NCBI RefSeq assembly: GCF_018320785.1 | Contig: NC_054885.1 | Span: 8,940,921-9,004,920, forward strand | DNA from: Cheilinus undulatus | Lineage: Eukaryota > Chordata > Actinopteri > Labriformes > Labridae | Length of the DNA: 64,000 bases | Direction: 5' to 3' | In this document: piece by piece, positions 57,352 to 64,000 of the stretch | Layout of the letters: each line of letters begins with the position of its first letter | How positions within the stretch are numbered: the stretch's first letter is position 1 | The notes under the pieces: generated by a model | What the model was told of the DNA's origin: nothing | What the model saw: only the letters and a program-made list of their open reading frames with translations | Databases searched by the model: none | Program-made: the position numbers and the translations under genes

Positions 57352-59590
57352 TTCTTCACCTCCCTCTGTTTCCTACTCTAAGCCTGGATGTCTCACCTGC
57401 ACTCATCTATGCACCTTTAAATTCACTGAAATCGTTCTGCAGATGAAACTCAGGTTTTTCTGCCTTATTCTACACCTGCATGTCTCTAAATAATCCCTCA
57501 GCAGCTGTCTAAGCTCCCCGCTGGTTGAGCAGCCCTCAGGTGCAGAAGGAGGTGTTTCTGTCACAGGTATGTCAGAAGTTGATGAAGCGTAAGTTTAATG
57601 TGCATTAACCTTTAAATAGAGATATTAGGAACTGGTTTCAGCTGGATGGCAGCTCCGCCCTTTAGCCTTTTTTAGTGTTAAGCTCTCAAAAAATAGAAAC
57701 AGGAGAGAACACCAAGTTCTCACGTGTTTTGCAGTTGTTCTGTTACCTGGGGGGCAAATGGCAGCCAACCAAAATACATTATATTCTGCACGTGAGACTA
57801 ATTCTATCAATAAATCATCTTCAGATTTAGCTCATGTGCCATCAGTTTATGTGCATTGTTGATTTATAGAGTTCACAGTGTTGGCAAATAACAGAATGAT
57901 CATAAAGGACGCACATTAAGAGGTAATATAAGGATTTTTAAATCTAACTGGCAAAGGTGAAACATAGTTGAAGCATCTGGTATGTCATTACAGATTTGTT
58001 TCTCATTATAGATCAGTCATCTAAAGGAATCAGGAAGATTCTGTCTTTTATTTCATGTAGCAAAGAATAAAATGTGAATTAATTGCCATAAAATCAATGC
58101 AAAGTGATGCAAATCTTTGCTGAAAAATCTGCCTTACTTTATTTTTGCTTTTAAACAAATCAGTGTAAAGAATCAAACGGTGAAGTCAGAGCTTGACCAG
58201 CCAAAACTTTTTTTTTTTTAAACTGTAAAGCTTTTCTTTTATGTTCAAAAACACTTGAATTTCCTCAGGATCTAATAATTAATTTAATCTCACAAATTCA
58301 ACTAGGTCCAATTATTTAATTCCTTAACACGCTTTGCTCAGTCAGTACCAAACTCCATTGAGAATTCTGCTACTTTTACATTGTTTTGCATTCAAATACA
58401 CTCTAGGACAGCATGGCAGTGGAAGATAAAGCTTGTAATGTCCTGTACGGAGTGTATTTTGTGTCTTTACCAAGCCCTCAAAAACATAGTTTAGTCAGGA
58501 ACACTTATCATACATTTAACCATTAATTGCAAAATAGATAAACAGTTTTACTTGGAGGGGAAAAAACAAGGTCCCTGGTTAGTCAAGCAGCATGCTTTGA
58601 CTTTCCAGGTAGTCCATGGCTTTAAACCCTCATATGGATAGATACATCTATGACAATGCTTAATGAACACAATAACATTAGTTCAAAAGAAATTAATCCA
58701 TAGTTGTATTAATCTGAATCTGAGGGTGCAACAAGCTCTATTCTATAAAGGAGGAGGCTGGGGTGGAGGAGGTTAAGCTTCCCCACTAGCAGCAGCATGG
58801 TGCATCAGTATTAATGCAAGCAGGGATTAGAGAAGTATTCAACACTGCTGTGTTGAGAGACAGAGCTGTGATTGGCTGTGGGAGCTGGGAGGGAATGGTT
58901 ATGGTCAGCTGGCTATGGAACATAGTGGATGTCACATGGCACAGCGTCTTCCGCTATGGTGCAGTGATAATGTGCAGATTCCGATGGCACACCTAGATGT
59001 GCCTTATGGCACACCAGAACCACTGCTCTAAGGCAAGCCATTAAAATCATACATGATCCATTCCATGTTGAACAGCTGCCTTCTGACAGTAGGTTTGAAT
59101 TTGCCATGAAAAATGAGCAGGTTTAAAAATCTGTGTCTATAAAGTTTTTAAATTGTGTCAGTTAGGGCATGATAGGCACTGGAATATGATTTCTGTTTGC
59201 TTATTTGCACTAACAGTGTAGGAATCTATAATGTAATTTATGTTTTAGAATCTTCTCAAATATAATTCAACAGTCATTGTTATATTTCTAATGTGTATGA
59301 TGTTGAATGTCATCTTTTTAGAGCCCAAGACAAATTTCTCACTTTGTGTGACAATTAAGCTATTTTTTTCCATGTTTGCATATTTCTTTAAAAATTCTTT
59401 ATAAACATCAACATCATCATGAATAGACAATTATAAATTCAGTTATTTATCATTAACCTTGATTTAAAACATGCTAATTAAGTAACTTCACATTCTGCTG
59501 ACAATAATCCTGCACTAGTTGTTTTAAGTCTATTTCTGCAGGCTCTGTCCAGCAGAGGTCGCTGCTAGGCAGACTTCCCAATCTGAGCAC
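57352..59590. other. intergenic between the keratin-like gene and mbtd1
   Basis: Divergent promoters should lie at its two ends. No gene is seen between. About 58560-58990 is the partner of the inverted promoter-like duplicate at 30540-30890; on the minus strand it has a CCAAT box and lies about 1.3 kb upstream of the first keratin exon. Confidence 0.5.
58560..58990 (-). repeat. promoter-like segment, partner of 30540-30890
   Basis: Its complement carries AGCCAATCACAGCTCTGTC, ATCCCTGCTTGCATTAAT and AAAGCATGCTGCTTGACTAA, shared with 30540-30890. The TATTTAAATA word of the other copy reads GTGTTGAATAC here. It may be a distal promoter of the keratin-like gene or part of a repeat. Confidence 0.55.
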
Positions 59591-59599
59591 CACACATGA

Positions 59600-59757
59600 A
59601 GCAGAGAACACAGCCAATCAGAGACCAGCAGCCGCAGTCTCTGCGCCTGCGCACTTGTAGGAGGATATTTTTGTTGATATGTCTGCCTCTGGGTTTTAAT
59701 GATTATTTTTGCGGGTTTTCTTGTTTCATTGAGGTTGACTCCCCGCGGCCCGGGCTG
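59600..59757 (+). promoter_or_regulatory. mbtd1 promoter/5' UTR region
   Basis: The stretch upstream of the mbtd1 ATG has a CCAAT box (GCCAATCAGAG at about 59612) and TGCGCCTGCGCA (59642-59653), one base from the NRF1 palindrome. It is locally GC-richer than the surroundings and has no TATA box, as expected for a housekeeping gene. Confidence 0.5.
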
Positions 59758-62700
59758 ATGGAGAACCCGAGAGACCTGGTGAGTTGTTAGGGTTGTCCCT
59801 GGAGCGGGAAAACGCGTTTCTCTCCTTTGTTATGGTTGTTATAGCGGTATCTAAAGCGAATCCTGACAGACAAGGCAGAACTCCCATTAAAAAACTTGCA
59901 ATTTAAGGTTCACAAGCTCCCTGGTAGGAATGTATAGCATAATGAAACGGCCTGTTACATTTTAATATAGGAGTGTTTAACATACTTTTATTCGTCTTAT
60001 TAATATTTCCCACAGCATGCATATCTTTCTCAAAACATACCCTTTTATAGTTCATTCACTGAGTACTCACCTGTCAAACCTTGTTGAAAAATATTACGGT
60101 ATAAGATTTTCTTTCTTGTCACAAAAGCACACGCATTACTAAATAATAGTTACGTTTTAGAAAATAATACATAACTGTCTGTTATTCGGCGTTTGTCTTT
60201 TTTACCAGGTTTACATTATTTGAGGTAATTTCCCTCTTCATTAACGCATTTCTGTTTTCCCGCGGCATCCACCACATAACGCCGTTAAAGGTGAATAAGA
60301 AAAAATATCAATAAGTCTCGGAGAGGCAGGTGTTTTTGATGTTAGCCGATTGTAAGGGATTAACCTCAGGCCAACCCACCTCTTGGTTATTTCAAATGAC
60401 ACCTATTGTGTTGTCTGTTACAGAAGGATTTTAATATTTGTTCATTTCTGGAGGTCATCTGGTGTGTTTCCAGTCAAGCCGTCTCGCGCTGACACAGTCT
60501 CCAGCTCTGGTTACTCTCTCTTTGTTGTCAGACTCTCTCTCTCTCTCTCTCTCTCCGCACTGCAGTGGTGCAGTGGGTCACACAGCTGCAAACTCACTGA
60601 TGGAAACCTCTGGATGCAACAGCTGTGCGTCTGTGCATGTCACACTGACTGCAGCAGAGGGAGTCTGTGGGCAAATTATAGCCACAAATGTTAACCTGTT
60701 ACATCTCTCTTCATGATCAATTGAGTCCCAACTTCAATCAATGAGCCATTTAATTAGAAGTATAGCAGAAAGTTTAAAAAGTAGGGTGCATGATATTATT
60801 GCATATCTGTCACATTTGAATAATTCAGATCAACAAACAAATTTTAGTCTTAGACAAAGACAACCCAAGTAAATACAAAATGTGGCTTTTAAATGATGAT
60901 TTCATTTATTAAGGGGGAAAAAAGCCATCCAAACCGACCTGGACCCACGTGAAAAAGTAATCACCCCTCTGATTAACCACATTTTTTTTTGAAAGCTGAG
61001 TTCAATTCACTCTCCCTATCCAGGCCTGATTACTGCCAGATCTGTTGAATCAAGAAATCCCTGAAATAGAGCCTGTCTGACAGAGTGAAGTAGGCTAAAG
61101 GTCTCAAAAAGCAACACATCACAGCGTCATCTAAAGAAATTCAAGAACCAATGAGAAACAAAGTCGTTGACATCTATCAGTCTGGAAGGATCACAAAGCC
61201 GTTTCTAAGGCTTTTGGACTCCACTGAACCATGGTGAGAGCCATTATCCACAAATACAGAAAACTTGGAACAGTGGTAAACCTTCCCAGGAGTGGCCGAC
61301 GCACCATCATCAAGATTTTTTTTGTGTGTACTTTTTGGTCAGTAGTGGTTTTGGCCTTGGAATCTCCCCATGGAGTCAATTTTTGCACAGTCTCTGTCTT
61401 AATGTTGAGTCATGAACACTGACCTTAACTGAGTGAAGTGAGGCCTGAAGGTCTTTACATTTTCTTTCGTGACCTCCTGGATGAGTGGTTGGTGCGCTTT
61501 CGGGCCCATTCTGGTAGGCCGTCCACTCCTGGGAAGGTTCGTCACTGTTCCAAGTTTTCTCCATTTGTGGATAATGGCTCTCACTGTGGTTCACTGGAGT
61601 CACAAAGCCTTGGAAATGGCTGTATCTCCTCTCTTAATGCATCTTTTCTCTGCAGGTGGAGCGCCCCTCCAGGAAGCGCTGTGACTCCTTCGGGATGCTG
61701 GACAGTTTGGAGGAAGACCGCAGCAGCTGCAGCTCTGAGTCCAGCGGTGGCAGCGGAGGCTCCACCCCTGAGGACAGCGAGGATGAAGATTACGGAGGAG
61801 GAGGAGGAGGGGTGACTCACCTCAACCCCTCCTCCTCCTCCCTGACGCTCATTAAGACTAACGGACAGGTGTACACCTACCCCGATGGAAAGGCCGGCAT
61901 GGGTCAGTCCCAACTGGATGAGGATTCTTATTTTTTTATCTGCTGCCACATGAAACATCTGCAGGCTCCTGAAAGCACTTAGTCCTTTCATTCTGAGGTG
62001 TTTTGTCAAATCTAAGTGGAAGGATATGTAATCAATTTACAAGCAAAATATAAAGCAGTTATAGTGGTATTTAACCCCAATTTAGTCTGTGACTTCAGTA
62101 TGTTACATAGAAAAGTAGTGCAGTTTTTCTGCACTATTTTTACGTGGTACACATATAATTTAATGGTAATTATGATTTAGGATGGGCTACATGCGATCAG
62201 TTTTGCATTAAATACACTCATATTTCAGTTATATTCAGGCACTTTATAGTATGGATTGAAGCTTTTATTCTGTTATTGTTTCATACAGTCATTCATATAT
62301 CCAGCCCACATGGGCCTACATGACACCAGGAATTTACCCTCTCCTGCGCACAGTAGGTCTTTCATCGTCATGGAATAAAAGAGGAGAATGAAGACAAACT
62401 AAAAACTAGTTAAACAGACTATCTTGTCTTCTTTTGCGGGCTTTTGAGACAAATTAGCAAATTTAGACACATTAAATTTAAGCAGTCATTCTGGTTTTTG
62501 CTCATCAGGAAACTTAATGAAGCAATAATTAGATCATCATAATTTCTAGAGCGCAAAAGAAAATGAGACTCACTTTCCACTCAAGCCAAATCACATAACT
62601 CTTAAAGTCTGTTTTCTGTTGGAGAATTTAGTATTGCTGTAATTATTCAAGCAAAGTAACTGAATACAACTATCAAATTATCTGTTTTAGGGTGTCCAAA

Positions 62701-63143
62701 GCTATTTTTGGGTGGATTATTCTGCTTGTATGAATAAAAAGGAGCTGAAAAAGGAACATTGTAAAGCCATAAATGAAGCAAATTATTAGGCTAAGATTTA
62801 CATAAATACCCACATTTTTCTCCAACCAGAATTTGATTCTTTTGTAGTTTATAGGTTTGTTGTTGTTCCTCTGTTTTTTTGCATCATAATCTTTAAGTCA
62901 CTGATACAGAAGAAAGTATTTGGGACAACAGCAGTTTCTAGCATGAATTGTGTACTTGAACCTGTATTTTTTCACTCATTTTGTCCCGTTGTCCCTCCAT
63001 TCCTCTCAGCAACCTGTGAGATGTGTGGTATGGTGGGGGTCAGAGATGCTTTCTACAGTAAAACTAAACGCTTCTGCAGCGTCTCCTGTTCCAGAAGTTT
63101 CTCCTCCAACTCCAAGAAGGCTAGCATCCTCGCCAGACTGCAG
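59758..63143 (+). CDS. mbtd1: MBT domain-containing protein 1, 5' part
   Basis: Three coding exons lie in the window: 59758-59778 (ATG, seven codons, donor CTG/GTGAGT), 61656-61902 (acceptor CTTTTCTCTGCAG, donor ATGG/GTCAGT) and 63010-63143 (acceptor CATTCCTCTCAG, donor CAG/GTAAAC). Phases 0, 1 and 0 agree, giving 134 residues before the gene leaves the window. The N-terminus is Ser/acidic-rich. NGQVYTYPDGKAGMATCEMC and FYSKTKRFCSVSCSRS match MBTD1; the latter belongs to the FCS zinc finger with Cys pairs CEMC and FCSVSC, a nucleic-acid-binding module. The MBT repeats would follow. MBTD1 is a methyl-lysine reader of the TIP60/NuA4 acetyltransferase complex in the nucleus. L3mbtl2 is the closest alternative, but the VRDAFYSK form fits mbtd1 better. 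Confidence 0.85.
60532..60555 (+). repeat. (CT)n microsatellite
   Basis: About 12 CT units in the first intron of mbtd1. Confidence 0.9.
60785..61620. mobile_element. Tc1-like transposon relics, two orientations, in mbtd1 intron 1
   Basis: From 60785 the sequence matches the end of a common fish Tc1-like element (GTGAAAAAGTAATCACCCC) and runs into a forward transposase N-terminus reading RAIIHKYRKLGTVVNLPRSG (61232-61291). From 61376 to 61603 the minus strand carries the same region again (RAIIHKWRKLGTVTNLPRSG, then KELQ/DLQASLHSVKVSVHDSTL). The two pieces face each other, a sign of two insertions or of an internal inversion. Both are dead. Confidence 0.75.
61656..61902 (+). CDS. mbtd1: mbtd1 exon 2
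   Basis: 247 nt, phase 0 to 1. It encodes RKRCDSFGMLDSLEED, a Ser/Gly-rich and acidic stretch with six Gly in a row, then LIKTNGQVYTYPDGKAGM. Confidence 0.85.
63010..63143 (+). CDS. mbtd1: mbtd1 exon 3 (FCS zinc finger)
   Basis: 134 nt, phase 1 to 0. It encodes the FCS-type zinc finger (CEMCGMVG ... FCSVSC) and SSNSKKASILARLQ. Highly conserved, so it anchors the gene call. Confidence 0.93.
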
Positions 63144-63669
63144 GTAAACAAACATTGACCATTAATATTGGCATGTTTTCCAGAAAAGCTAACCTACTGC
63201 CTGAAAATTCAGAAAGTTAAATTCGACCAAATTTGGGTTAAATGGATTGATTTTATTACCCCGACACATATGGACTTTGGTAGTTACACATGAATCTAAA
63301 CCAACTTTATTTCTCTGTTTGAATAATATGTAAGCCGCCTTGGTTCATTTGTTTCTTATTCAAAAAAAGAGGGAGAAATGGATGCTGTAAAACAATGCTG
63401 AAAGTGATTGTATTTTTGTACGAAACATTTTCCTAATGAAAAGACAATGAAATAAAAGAAAGTATGGCATGTTTTCCTCTTACAGTAGCAGAGCTTACTC
63501 CTTCACCTACTGTGTTCATTCAGCTGCTCTCTCTCTTCTTATAGTATACGGAAATTCAATTAAACTGACTTTTAATCATCATAGCTTTAAAGAAGTAAGA
63601 AATCTATTTTAAACCTTATATATTTTTGCAACCTAAGTGCAAAACAGACCAGTTGAGAACAACTGGAGA

Positions 63670-63945
63670 AGTTGTTCTCAACTGGTCTAGCATCAGGACC
63701 CACCACCACCTCCTTAAAGGCAAATTGCGACACAAATATCTCTGGATTTTTCCAATTATAAGCCAATATTTTGGATGAAATGAGGGCTAGTTTGAGCTTG
63801 AGTTGGAACATAAAGATTTCTTTCAAAATAAAAGCACATCATAGACTTTTGACATTTTTTTTTCTCCTAGGCATAAATCTGTGACCCACTGAAAATAGCC
63901 TCATGCCCCCTTTTTGGGCCCTGACCCACCAGTTGAGAACCAAGG
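63670..63945. mobile_element. hAT-like MITE in mbtd1 intron 3
   Basis: Left end GTTGTTCTCAACTGGTCTAG and right end CTGACCCACCAGTTGAGAAC are inverted copies. About 275 bp, no coding capacity. The same family starts the composite insertion at 38324. Confidence 0.7.
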
Positions 63946-64000
63946 CTTCTTGATAGTAAAGCAATGTTTGGCACATATTAATAAATCATTTTTATTCCAA

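Noticed and set aside
60383-60716. Overlapping 92-103 codon frames in mbtd1 intron 1
   Set aside because: They cross a CT microsatellite, have no homology that I can see and lie within a confirmed intron.
1-64000. CRISPR array, operon or bacterial elements
   Set aside because: No regularly spaced direct repeats. Introns, class II tRNA genes and fish transposons show a vertebrate nuclear sequence.

Overview
The window is nuclear DNA of a teleost fish, probably a percomorph. It has GT-AG introns, many fish-type DNA-transposon remnants (Tc1-like, hAT-like MITEs), L2/Rex1-type LINE pieces, a recognisable mbtd1 5' end, and genes of fish immune type. Coding density is low and most of the sequence is old repeats.

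Layout. 1-6.1 kb: no host gene; decayed Tc1-like transposons at about 2.2-3.4 kb (+) and 4.0-4.85 kb (-). 6.26-8.47 kb (-): an intronless gene for a 737-residue coiled-coil protein I cannot name. 9.9-11.6 kb (-): a weakly supported series of exons. 12.06-12.74 kb (-): a broken duplicate of the 3' end of the keratin-like gene at 43.5 kb, cut by a MITE. About 17.0-26.9 and 28.8-41.65 kb: two copies of one duplicated block on the minus strand. Each holds an interferon-type promoter and 5' UTR exon, apolipoprotein-L-like (APOL) sequence, a one-exon gene of about 300 codons from a family I do not recognise, and a tRNA-Ser relic at the far edge. In the first copy the main APOL exon is gone; the second copy looks whole.

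43.5-57.35 kb (-): a nine-exon type I keratin-like intermediate filament gene. All exon phases agree. It predicts about 1,472 residues, of which about 1,110 are a repetitive Gly/Ser-rich tail. Four tRNA-Ser genes (three UGA, one CGA) lie on the same strand inside one of its introns. From 59.76 kb (+) comes the start of mbtd1 (three coding exons, FCS zinc finger), running off the window.

How the genes relate: the keratin-like gene and mbtd1 are divergent neighbours about 2.4 kb apart. The APOL-like gene and the unknown one-exon gene form a repeated pair on one strand. In the second copy this pair lies downstream of a TATA box and an ISRE-like motif, which suggests interferon-inducible expression. 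The main points for follow-up are this pair, whose one-exon member has a conserved His-Gly and Ala-Cys arrangement reminiscent of caspase-fold proteins, and the giant-tailed keratin with nested tRNA genes.
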